Below are positions 44,758-55,734 of a DNA stretch of 64,000 bases, one piece after another. The stretch covers positions 1 through 64,000 of the forward strand of contig QKWP01000521.1 of the NCBI GenBank assembly GCA_003550325.1. The letters are read 5' to 3'. This DNA comes from Gigaspora rosea. Its lineage: Eukaryota; Glomeromycota; Glomeromycetes; Diversisporales; Gigasporaceae. Each line of letters starts with the position of its first letter. The stretch's first letter is position 1. Position numbers and translations under genes: made by a program. The notes below the pieces were generated by a model, which was given only the letters and a program-made list of their open reading frames with translations, did no database searches and was not told where the DNA came from.

Positions 44758-45401
44758 TCACTAATCATGCATAAAAATGTTCAAACCAATCAAGCAATCA
44801 CTTAGTGACCAATCGTCATCTCTATTTAATTTTATTAAACTATCACACCCCATATCTATAGCTACATAATGTCTAACCCATTTTCTCTATCTTTCTCATC
44901 TTTTATATCTGCTTACCAGTAATTTTCTTTAATCCCACAAATATGCCGTAATGGATTAACGAATTAAATATTTACAGGTTTTCTCTCATTTATTGAGGTT
45001 AAATCACATGCATTCAAGAGCAACGATAAGTATTTTAAATTATATTTTTTTCTTATGTACTAGTTGGATATTAACAATGCTAATTACTTCTCTTTAGATT
45101 TATCGAGTTCTAAATACTACTGTATCTCCCTTGACTTGGTTATGGGTTCTAAATTATAATTATTATGATCTTTGAAAGTTTATTTGCAATTAGAGTTTTA
45201 CTCATGTGGATCACAATATAACATAACTTCAATAAGAAAGAGATATTACAGAAAGGAAACTAAAATTAGAGCATACTTGACCGAATTGGTTTACTTAAGG
45301 TAAATTTTCTCTTATATACAAATTATTTATGCAGGGAGCATATGCATAACAATTTTTGAACTTAAAATTTAAAATTCGGTAGTATTACTTTGGAATAGAG
45401 A

Positions 45402-45537
45402 TGTGCCACATATGGTAATATAAGTACTGTGCATACTGTATACAAAATTTTTGCTGACCCTTTCTACCAGGCAATCAAACTGTTAAATATGCAGTACTAT
45501 ATACAAAAAAATTTGGATATCATACAAATGACACATA
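45402..45537. mobile_element. Short GATGTGCCA-family MITE
   Basis: AGATGTGCCACATATGG on the left and AAATGACACATATCT on the right are imperfect inverted repeats. Inner words TACTGTGCATACTGTATAC and GCAGTACTATATAC also pair. The 71-codon frame across it is incidental. Confidence 0.65.
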
Positions 45538-46044
45538 TCTACTCTGGAACTGCAGTAATATCCGAGGCAAAAAAATATCTTCATTTCTGTCTAATGCTAA
45601 ATGACCAGAATTTTCAGTATTGTTATCTCTGTACAGTACAATGACAATCGGACATCAGATTTTTTAAAAAATTCTCTAGCTTTTGTGAATTAAAATAAAT
45701 ATAAAGTCATTGTTCTATCACTTATAATTGCTGCAATATAAATTTTTAAAGTTAATGAATTATATGATGCAAAACTTATGGCCGTCACTGTATTTATATA
45801 TAAATATTGTGCATTCTAGTTCACTCTATCGGCAACCAAATATACAAAAATATAAATGTGATTGTGAAGAGATAATTTTATTATTAAAATCGCCCAACAA
45901 ATTCTAAAAAAATGTGTTAGTGATTATAGCATAATTGTGACTATATAGAGGTACATTAATTATTAAAAAAACGGTATAATATTCTAGAGTGATTATATAG
46001 AGTTAGTGACTATATGGGGGTGACTATATGGAGGGATGACTGTA

Positions 46045-46439
46045 ATCAAATAAATAAATGTTAGAATTAAATAAAAGGTATAATTAAAGTTAGAGTTAGA
46101 ATTGGAGTTGGCATTAGGGGTAAAATTGTGAGAGGAGTGTTTTTAATTAAAAATACAACAGAGTTACCCTAGTAAAATTTTGAGATATTAACTATTTCTT
46201 TTTCTTAAAATTTATATAAAAATTTATTTATATTTTATAATATATAAAGGTTTTATAATTATATACATGCAAATTATTAATATATAATGTTTATATAAAA
46301 TTTTTATCTAAATTTTGTGATATATAACATTATAAAATTTTATTTAAATTTTATGATATATAAAAGTTATATAGTTATAATATATAAATTTATTAATATC
46401 AGTATATAAAATTTATGTAAAAAATTTATTTAGATATTT
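46045..46439. other. AT-rich flank of the Ty3 element
   Basis: Degenerate TATATAAAATTTATATAA words continue on the far side of the retrotransposon (55458-55660), so the element inserted into one AT-rich block. No gene is visible. Confidence 0.6.
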
Positions 46440-46443
46440 ATAG

Positions 46444-46974
46444 TGTTATAGAATTAGTTTTAGTTAATTTTGGTAGAAATTAGTTGGAAAATTAGAACTA
46501 AATAAGGAAATTTTGTAATAACTGTATTTAGTAATAGTGATAAGCGAAATTAATGTGCAATGATACTCAATGACGCTTAGCGATGCTTAACGATGCTTAG
46601 TGAAACTTAATGACGCTTAGCGATGCTTAGCTCAATAGATATATAAACCCATCTTATTTCCCTTAGTTTTAGATAGATCTAGACATTGTATTTTATCTTT
46701 ATCTTTATATTATTATCCTCTTCTCTTATTATTAATAAACTCTTGGGATTTCTAAAGAACAAACACCTTGGAATAGCCCTCTTGTAAATTAATAAACTGT
46801 CTATTATCTCTTGTTGTTTATACCGAACTGCCTTAGAGAAGTGTATAGTTTCTTACAGACATAAAAAAAACTATACTTCCTCTTGCACACCGCTTCATGC
46901 CCAAAGTAAGGGATCTCAGGAGCCGTGTGATTGTTACTTTATCAGAATGAAAGAAGGCTTCCAGTACTGTAACA
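46444..46974 (+). repeat. 5' LTR
   Basis: Starts TGTTATAGAATTAG and ends TACTGTAACA. It contains six or so copies of an 11-bp GATGCTTAGC-type unit near 46565-46635, a TATA-like GATATATAAACCC just after it, and AATAAA signals further on. Confidence 0.93.
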
Positions 46975-47249
46975 TTTGGTGCCTTCTGGCAAAAACCTAT
47001 TTAAATTATTGAATATTATTAAAGAATTTGGAAATCTTATTATTACCTTGGCAGAAATTTTTATTTTTTTGGCTGTTACTAACTCTCTTGCTGTTTAATC
47101 GCACTCTTATTATTCTCTTACTACTTACTTGAAATTTTCTTTGAATATTAACTATTTACTATATTTTGGAGATTAAAATTTTGTTAACAACTTACTACTA
47201 ACTTTTATTTTTGGAGATATTTTATTATTCTTTTATTAGTTTCCTTGAG

Positions 47250-49240
47250 ACTTGTTAACTGACTTTTCTATATAAATAGAGCATATGAACTATACTTAGA
47301 ACAAATTGAAGTACACGAAACAAGTCATCCTTCCCCACTCACAGTAGACGTTTTACAAGCCTACCATCCTGATTTATCCTGTACCATCTGTTATCCTGCT
47401 GCTAATTTATACCGTCCCTTTTGACGATTTTGGGAAACATATAATATTCACAAAAGACAAATGACTCTTAATGTGTTTTAGTTACTGCTACTGATTATAA
47501 TACTGCTAGAGCCACTACTCGAGACATTGTTTTTAGTTGCCGCTATAACAATGACCTTTTAGACCCAAAAGAAGTTATTGCTGGACTACTTCTTGCACAT
47601 ACCCCCTATACTCTTGCACCTATCTTACCTCTTAATTTTGAAGCTACCCTACTTGATCTTTATATAGAGGACCTTTTACTTTCTACGCCTACTCCAACTC
47701 GACTAAGGACTAAAAACCTTCTATTCGATTTCCAAATCAATTAGGAAGAACTGAATTAAACTTTAACGTTTCTCCACCCAGATCTATATTTACTTTAGGA
47801 ACTGAACAATTAGCTGACACTGGTATTGGTTCTTCCACTAATACTTATATACTAATCCCTCTAATACTTGAGTTACCTTCTTCACCTATCTCAGAAATTC
47901 CATATCATTATATTTGAGAAACTACTCCTCCTTCACAAAATCGCTTTCTTCGCTATATACAACAAACCTTCTCTTTTGCTCGCACAACTGTTCTTCCATC
48001 TCCTCCTAACCAAGACGCTACTATTGTTAGACTGACTCCCCGCCACAATTCGAGAAAATAATTTTACAACCACTTGTTGAAGAATTAAACCCTATCTTAT
48101 CTACTAACCAGCCAAAAAATCTAATGGGTAATCTAGCTTTATGAGCTGCTGCACAAGCCATAACTGATCTTGCTACTGCCCTTGGTCAAGGCTCTGAAAA
48201 AACTCTTATAACTGTTGCAGATTTTTATGATGATGGAACCCAAGACCCTGCTGACTGGCTAAAGGAATTTAGAATAGCCACTACTGCTAATAACTGGAGT
48301 ACTAAACGGAAACTTCAACTCGCTCCTGTGTATCTTAAAGGAGTTGCTTTGCTCTAGACTGTACACTGCTTTAAACCCAGTACCCAATTCTTTTAATAAG
48401 AATGGTGCCCAGGACTGAAGTTTTCAGCATCTCTTTAAGGCACATTTCTATACTACTAAGCAAAAGGCTCTCTGGCAAAAACAGCTTTTTGATATTAAGC
48501 AAGGACCCACAGAAACTGTGGATGAATATATCAACCGATTTCGTATATTACAAAAGAAAGTGGACCCAACTGATATTTTTCTAGCTAACTTTGCTAAACA
48601 ACTTTTTATTCAAGGCTTACGTCCTAGTATGCAGTTAATGTCCAAGCTGCCATACCTAACGACTTGACCAATGCTATTGAAGTAGCACTCTGCTGGGAAA
48701 TAGAAAAACTAATGACTGCCCCTACTACCAATACCAACCAAGCTATTCAACAACTTATGGACCAAATTGCTAAGTTTAGTATTAAATTAGCTCAGACACA
48801 GACCACACCTACCTCTTCTGTTAATTATGCTGACAACCGTGCCCAAACCCCTCACATGAAAGAACCTTCTATTTGCTTTTATTATGGATGCACTGAACAT
48901 TTTATTCGTGATTGTAATAGTAGAAAACAGGACCAACAACAAGGATCCAATTCTCGTTGTAATAATAATAACAATAACCGGAACAGGAATAACAACCAAA
49001 ATAGGGACCGAAATAGTCATTCCTCTGACCCCTATTATAATAATAGAGACCATTCTCGCAGTCATAATAATTCTCACCTTAGAAGCCAATCTAGGGATAA
49101 TAATTATAGAAGCCGAAATGACGCTAACTATTATCCTTACCAAAACTCCTCTAATCGATCTCCTTCTCCTTATTATCGAAGTGTTAATTACCTTACACAA
49201 AATCAGACTCAGACACCCTTCCTTACTGCTAACAAGTAGG
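47250..49240 (+). pseudogene. Ty3 gag region
   Basis: Reads as a capsid-type region with the retrotransposon gag motif wording (TPADWLKEF-like, FLILSKD-like pieces near 48240-48560) followed by an Asn/Arg-rich tail. A zinc knuckle CFYYGCTEHFIRDC lies at about 48871-48912. The tail after it is an Asn/Ser/Arg-rich low-complexity stretch. It would have bound and packaged element RNA. It is broken. Confidence 0.8.
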
Positions 49241-49339
49241 AAACATTACTCAATAATCTATCTATCTGAGGTGCCTTGGCTACTCACTTATATGAAGAAG
49301 CTAAAAATACCAATCTTGTTCAGACTCCTGCATACACTA

Positions 49340-49665
49340 CATCTGTCAAATGTAATATTTCTCTTCAGAATAAACCCTACCAAGCTATTATTAATAGTGG
49401 TGCTTTAATCAGCATAATTAATAACAAGACAGTGGATTGACTATTGAAAAAGCCTCTAATATTCTTATCATTCCTGCAGTTGGAACCTCCACTCAACCTT
49501 TAGGAATTATAAAAGACCTACTAGTTAAAATTGACCATATTACCATCCCTCTTACTGTGGAAGTAGTAGACACTACTTCTTATTCTCTTCTCTTAGAAAA
49601 TGACTGGAACCAAAAAGTGGAAGCAAATTATAATTGGAAAAATGGTTGTTATACTTTTAAATAGG
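49340..49665 (+). pseudogene. Ty3 aspartic protease region
   Basis: Position between gag and RT and the wording around 49460-49640 (VGTSTQPLGIIKDLLVKIDH, then VVDTTSYSLLLENDW) match retropepsin domains of Ty3 elements. It would have cleaved the Gag-Pol polyprotein. It is broken. Confidence 0.7.
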
Positions 49666-49884
49666 AAAACAAGAAACACACTATCCCTAATACTTATGAA
49701 AGCAACCAACCTCTACCTAGTCAACCCACTGTTACTGCACCAGATGAATTAGACCTTTATGAACCAGAATATTTATATCCTCGAGAAGCTTATGCTTTTG
49801 ATCGAAAAGACTCAGACCAATCTTTCTCACCAAAAGAAAATGAATGGACTACTTATCATTCTCGCTATAGAAACAGAAAAACCC

Positions 49885-50465
49885 CTAAATAGCATGTCTG
49901 TGGAAATTGTGGTTCTCCTGACCACCTCTTTGCAAATTGATATACCAACCAATGTAATCGATGCCAGGAATTTGGCCATATTGCTATTAAATGCCCCAAA
50001 CAAGCCCCAAGGCGTACTACCTGTCCTACTTGCAATGACTCCAACCATCTATACAGGGACTGCCCCAATAATATCTGCAGAAGATGCAGTACATTAGGAC
50101 ATATTGAAACCTATTGTCCTCTTGCTACTTGCAAAAGACAAAACTTGGTTTATCAGTGTGGATGCACTCTTGATCAAGTTGATAGTCGACGTCTACCTAC
50201 CCATAGCCCTTGCCGTACTCACTATTGTTGTCAATATAAAGTTCCTAACCAACCTGAAGTTCTTAAACTTCTTGAAGAGAAACTTGTATATCCAGGATGT
50301 TATAATGATTTTCACTATGCTCTTGACCGAGAAGATCCTAGAAGTATCCATTTCTTCACCCAAAGTGAAGGATGTGGAATGCTTGTTAATTGCAAAGTAT
50401 GTAATAAAGCGGATACAAGACCTAGAATGTATCAATTGGATAGTCTTCGAGAAGAATTATAGTTT
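49885..50465 (+). pseudogene. Multi-CCHC, Cys-rich block between protease and RT
   Basis: Four closely spaced knuckle-type motifs can be read: one at about 49888-49930 (CGNCGSPDH), CNRCQEFGHIAIKCP (49951), CPTCNDSNHLYRDCP (50020) and CRRCSTLGHIETYCP (50077). An open frame at 50145-50462 follows, rich in Cys (YQCGCTLDQV, HSPCRTHYCCQY, CKVCNKADTRP). Zinc knuckles normally sit at the end of Gag. A second, larger set after the protease is unusual and suggests an added nucleic-acid-binding module. Confidence 0.75.
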
Positions 50466-51019
50466 TGTGAATTGGAGCATCTCTACGCATACAAGGCTAG
50501 TCAAAATATTCAGTATAACCCTAACTATAACCTCTAGACCCAGATTAAACATTATACTGAATCAACAAAGAATGCCAGACATCAATATGAAATGAACCAG
50601 ACTAGGATTAACGACTTGCAAAGATCCTTTTGGATGAAAATGACCAGACTATCACCCAGGCCTTAGAACCTCTAACTTCTGACCGTATAACTCAACCTTG
50701 GAGCTATATGGAAATGCAACTTATTTTCAAGATGAATCAGACCTACTATCAGAAAATGATATTGACCCTCTACAAGCAATTCTAGATGAATCCTTTGATT
50801 TTAGCCACCAAACAACAACCAGAAGTATGCTTTTGCCATACTTTGAAGAAACTTTACAGTTTCTGTTGACCTTTGCCAGGAATATTTACTCGTTAAACAC
50901 CAAGAGGAATTGAATGCAAATCAGCATACTGTGATGATTGCAAACTTCCAGACCCAGAAATTTATTCTCCACCTACTAAAAAAACTATTAAGGAAATAGA
51001 TGATGATTCACAGCTTTAC

Positions 51020-52640
51020 TAGCTCCAACAACAAGTACAACAACAAGACCAACTGATAAAACAATTACAAGCAAGAATTGAAACCTTGGAAACAACCAAT
51101 GCTGCTTTACTACGCTTTTTCCAAGAAGAAGCTCAAAATGCTCACCAACGGGCAAATGCCTTGGATATACTCTATCAAAATTTTTAGTGAATTCTAGGCA
51201 GGATCATAAACTACCTGTCACAGACCAGACCCTCATACCCAGGCCTGTAAATATTATTACTCTTGAACATGAAGAGTACACTCTATCGACTCAGACCTCT
51301 TTAAATATTGGACCACTTAATAAGGAACAAAGACTAGCTTTTTGGCAATTACTAGAAGAATTTGCAGACCTCTTTGCAACTGATATAATGGAGCTAGGAC
51401 GAACCAATTTGGAGACTCATCGAATTTATACTGAGGATGTACACTCTATTTGCTCTTGCCCTTATTCTGTACCTCCAAATGAACAAGAATTTATACAAGA
51501 AGAAATCCAAAGAATGTTGGAACACAAGCTTATTCAACTTTTTGATAGCCCATGGACCTCACCTGTTGTTCTAGTACGAAAGAAAAATGGCAAATTACGA
51601 TTCTGTATAGACTACAGAAAAGTAAATGCTGTCACTAAAAAGGATGCTTACCCTCTACCTCGCATTGATGAAATGCTTAATGCCCTTACAGGATGCTCTT
51701 GGTTCTCTAATCTCGATCTTGCGAGTGGATATTGGCAAGTTGCCATGGACTCCTATAATAAAAAGAAAACAGCCTTTACTACACGATACGAAATTTATGA
51801 ATTTAATGTAATGCCTTTTGGTCTTTGCAATGCACCTGCAACCTTCCAAAAACTAATGGATCGTGTATATAAAGGAATTGTATAGAAATTTGTAGTTGTT
51901 TACTTAGACGATATAATTGTTTATTCTAGAATATTCGATGAACATTTAACCCATTTAAAAAGAGTATTTAATAGAATTAAACAAGCAGGACTCAGACTTA
52001 ATATAGAAAAGTGTACCTTCTGGATGCACCAGTTACCTTTTCTTGGACACCTAATCTCTGCTAAGGGTATCGCCCCTGACCCTCAAAAAGTAGAAGCTGT
52101 CCAACAGATTCAACCTCCTAAAAACCTTACAGCTCCTTTTCTTGAAATTTAAGGATACTATCGTCAATTTATTCAAAACTTTTCATAAATTGCTCACCCT
52201 TTAAATTCTCTTCTGCAAAAAGATGAACCATATTATTGGCAAGACAAACAACAAAAAGCTTTTGAAGAGTTAAAATCTAGACTTATTACTTCCCCCATAC
52301 TAGCATACCCAAACTTTAAAGAGACATTTATACTCGCTACCGATGCCTCTTACAATAGTTTTGGTGCTATACTAAGCCAATTAGATAAAAATAGGAAAGA
52401 ACACCCTATTGCCTATGCTAGTAAAAGTCTGCGAAAAGAAGAAATGAATTATGCAGCAATTGAACTAGAATGTGCTACAGTTGTATGGGCTATAGAACAT
52501 TTTCATAAATATTTAGGTGCTACAAAATTCATCCTAGTTACAGACCACTCAGCATTGAAATAGTTACGTACTGCTGAACCCAAAGGAAGAATTGGAAGAT
52601 AAATCTTAAAGCTCCAACTATACAATTTTGGAATTATTCA
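51020..52640 (+). pseudogene. Ty3 reverse transcriptase and RNase H
   Basis: A Gln/Leu-rich coiled-coil-like segment (about 51030-51180) precedes the RT. RT wording is clear in the open frame 51187-51885: SPWTSPVVLVRKKNGKLRFC, IDYRKVN, DAYPLPRIDEML, LDLASGYWQV and MPFGLCNAPATFQ. The catalytic YLDD box lies near 51900. RNase H follows (ATDASYNSFGAILSQ near 52337; AIELECATVVWAIEHF near 52456; TDHSAL near 52540). It would have copied element RNA to DNA. It is broken. Confidence 0.93.
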
Positions 52641-52919
52641 TAAACCAGGCTGAATATATTCGAATGTTAATGCCCTCTCACAGTTACCGACCCAGACAAC
52701 TATACCCAATAAATTATATGAATCTTGACCAATATCATAATCTTTACCACTATTTGTACACAGACCAATTCCCAGATGGATTTACTGACTAGGAACAGAA
52801 GCGACTCATAACCTAGGCTAAATATTTTGAAATTAGACATCACCTCCTCTATAAAAAGAATAAAAGAAACCCAGACAGACCCCTTAGAGTTATAAAATGG
52901 ATAGAAGTTGAACCAGTAT

Positions 52920-53930
52920 TATACATGATACATAAGCACCCCACTGCTAGATATTTGGGAACGGACGCTATGTATTATAAAATATTCAACCGTTATTATT
53001 GGGATCAAATGTATAGAGATATACAAGAATATGTAAGGACTTGTGAGGAGTGCCAACGAAGACAGAAAGGTCATAGAAAAGAACCTTTACACCCTATACA
53101 AATAGGAAGAGCTTTCGAACGTGTTGGAATTGACCTTGTAGGCCCTTTGTCTATAACTAAACAAAACAATCGATATATTATTGTCGCTACCGAATACCTA
53201 ACATGATGGCCAGAAGCTCGTGCTGTCCCAGATGCTAGTGCTAATATACTTGCTCAGTTTATCTTTGAAGAAATAATCTGTAGAAATGAAACTCCAAAAA
53301 TTATCTTATTAGACCAAGGTCGCAATTTTATTGGTGAAATAATTAGAATTCTCTTTGAGAAATTTCTTATCAAGCATAAATTCTTTTCTTCCTATTACCC
53401 TCAGACGAATGGTATGGTAGAAAGATTTAATAGAACATTGTGTGAATCACTTGCAAATGTGAAAGGAGATGATGATTGGGATTTGTATATACCTGCTGTT
53501 CTCTTAGCATATAGAGCAAAAAGACATGCTACCACAGGATATACCCCTTCCAACTTATATATAGAAGATATGCTACCTTACCAATCGAAGCACTTTTTCC
53601 AGTAGAACCCACAGAGATTGATAATGAAATGGACTTACAAGGAAATATCCTCCAACGTGCTTATGATCTAATAGAGAAATTACCAAATTACCAAAATTAG
53701 ACCAGGCAAAATACTGAACGATCACAGCAGAAACAAAAAGTCTGGTTTGATGCCAATACTCGAATAGAGACATTTGAAATTGGTGATAAAGTGTGGATAC
53801 AAAAAAAGGAACTAGAAGCCTCTCGCTCAGCCAAATTTGAAGACAAAAGATTTGGACCTTTCCTTATCCATGAGAAATTAGACAATGGTACTTATAAATT
53901 GCGAATAATAGAAGGAAAAATGTTACAAAA
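52920..53930 (+). pseudogene. Ty3 integrase
   Basis: The zinc-binding HHCC domain is visible (HKHPTARYLG, then CEECQRR in the frame 52925-53206), followed by the core beginning GIDLVGPLSI. The second Asp region reads LDQGRNFIG near 53310 and the Glu region GMVERFNRTLCESL near 53411. The C-terminal part continues to about 53930. No chromodomain was recognised. It is broken. Confidence 0.9.
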
Positions 53931-54099
53931 ATACTAAAATAGTGATCGTCTTGCTAAATATTATGAGCTACAAACATGGGAACCAGTAGTTGTTATTGAT
54001 TCTCCTGGAAATTTCTAGAAGAAATTTGATTTACAAAGGGATGAAACACACAATTTAACTCGTAAATCCTCAAAATATATTTATACAACTACCTCTTTC

Positions 54100-54907
54100 A
54101 GAATTTTCCCAAAAATGACCACCCCTACACTGCAACCTCAAACCTTGTTAGCCCTCCAATACCTTTTTCAGACATAGAAACAAGATGATGTCGGCAAAAA
54201 TAATGCATTGTGAATTACATTACAATGTGTATGGTTATATGATAATAATAATGCCAATCAGACTATTGATCTCACTAATTTAATTACTTTTTTTCTTGAG
54301 CCAGACTCAAATAATTTTCTAAACACTCGAGAAAACACAGAACAATTAGAAATTAACTTACTAGAAGTAAATGATACAGAAGAAATAAACCCGAACTTGG
54401 AATTAGATGACATATAAGAAGAAACATTATCAGTTCCAATTACTAATCAATAAGAAGTCACCACTGCTCCATTACCTGAAAAATTAAGCAGGGTTATACA
54501 AGATATTATCCAACCTTGTGGACCTCTAACTCAGACATCTATTCCTCCATATACTGGAATAACATATCAAGAGAAATTGCAGAAAATCCTCAAACGAATT
54601 AAAACTCGAACTAGAAACAGACAAGACCAAACTAAGCTGCTCGAAGCTTATTGTTATCTTGGTAACCTTATAGACAAGTATCCTAATTCTCATAAAGATA
54701 TTTGATCTATAATTAAGAAAACTCAAGGAGAAAGAAGAGCCCAAGACACATGGAAGTGTGCCAAACAAATGAAGTTACTTTTCTCTACTTGACCTATAAA
54801 AAACATCTCTCGAACGACCTATATTACTTATACAATAATTACGAGGTTAACAGATGCCAAACTTTCTCAAGTCCTTCCCCAAATTAGAACTCACAAAGTT
54901 CGTTCTT
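54100..54907 (+). pseudogene. Extra 3' coding region of the Ty3 element
   Basis: About 0.8 kb between integrase and the polypurine tract reads as protein-like sequence: an acidic part (EQLEINLLEVNDTEEINPN near 54340) and a basic, helical part (YQEKLQKILKRIKTRTRNRQ near 54565). No membrane segment or envelope hallmark was seen. The family and role are unknown. It is broken. Confidence 0.6.
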
Positions 54908-54920
54908 AAAGGGGAGAAAA

Positions 54921-55453
54921 TATTATAGAATAAGTTTTAGTTAATTTTGGTAGAAATTAGTTGGAAAATTAGAACTTAATAAGGAAATTTTGTAATAACT
55001 GTATTTTGTAATAGTGATAAGCTAAATTGATGTGCAATGATACTTAATGACGCTTAGCGACGCTTAACCACGCTTAGTGACACTTAATGACGCTTAGCGA
55101 TACTTAGCACAATAGATATATAAACCCACCTTATTTCTCTTAGTTTTAGATAGATCTAGACATTGTATTTTATCTTTATCTTTATATTATTATCCTCCTC
55201 TCTTATTATTAATAAACCCTTGGGATTTCTAAGAAACAGACTTCTTGGAATAGCCCTCTTGTAAATTAATAAACTGTCTATCATTTCTTGTTGTTTTATA
55301 CCGAACTGCCTTGGAGAAGTGTATAGTTTCTTACAGATATAAAAGAAACTATACTTCTCTCTTGCACACTGCTTCATGCCCAAAGTAAGGCATCTCAGAA
55401 GCCGTGTGATTGTTACTTTATCAGAATTAAAGAAGGCTTCTGGTACTGTAACA
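54921..55453 (+). repeat. 3' LTR
   Basis: Begins TATTATAGAATAAG after the purine tract and ends TACTGTAACA. It carries the same 11-bp subrepeats and TATA-like word as the 5' LTR. Confidence 0.93.
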
Positions 55454-55457
55454 ATAG

Positions 55458-55730
55458 CTTATAAAAGTACATAATTATAATACATAAAATTCGTAAATAT
55501 ATAATATTTACATAAGACTTTTTTATAAGTTTATTTTTATATAAGTTTAAATAGATTTTGTAAAATTCTACATTAAATAATATATAAAAATTAATATGTA
55601 TAATTTTAATATAGTAGTCTATATAATATTTATGTAAACTTGTATATCTGCAAAGTTGTAATGCCACAAAGCTATAATGCCATAATGACGTATTGCTAAT
55701 AGTGATTATTTAATCTTGCTTTTTCAATAG
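55458..55730. other. AT-rich spacer
   Basis: TATATAA-type degenerate words and two ATAATGCCA words near 55660-55685. The minus-strand open frames between 55156 and 56185 are shadows of the LTR, the spacer and the LINE. Confidence 0.6.
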
Positions 55731-55734
55731 ATTT

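Larger units (their letters stand above)
43852..46042. mobile_element. pogo/Tigger-like TIR element, non-autonomous, with nested MITEs
   Basis: The left end CAGTTATTCCTCCATATAAT and right end (complement of CAGTCATCCCTCCATATAGT) lie between TA dinucleotides (43850-43851 and 46043-46044). The CAGT-YRTYCCTC terminus is the style of pogo/Tigger elements in the Tc1/mariner group. TATATAGAG and GTGATTATA words repeat inside both ends. No transposase was recognised. It contains MITEs at 44083-44757 and 45402-45537. Confidence 0.82.
46444..55453 (+). mobile_element. Ty3/Gypsy LTR retrotransposon, full length but broken
   Basis: LTRs of about 531 bp (46444-46974 and 54921-55453) flank 7.95 kb. ATAG is duplicated at 46440-46443 and 55454-55457. 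Domain order is gag with zinc knuckle, protease, a multi-knuckle Cys-rich block, RT, RNase H, integrase and an extra 3' coding region. RT before integrase marks Ty3/Gypsy. A purine tract AAAGGGGAGAAAA precedes the 3' LTR, and TGGTGCCTTC follows the 5' LTR as a probable primer-binding site. The LTRs differ at about 7 percent by rough count, and the coding region carries many breaks (well over ten). It is an old, inactive fossil. Confidence 0.95.

Noticed and set aside
48787-49408. Minus-strand 137-codon and plus-strand 174-codon Ile-rich frames
   Set aside because: Alternative-frame shadows of the Asn/Arg-rich gag tail.
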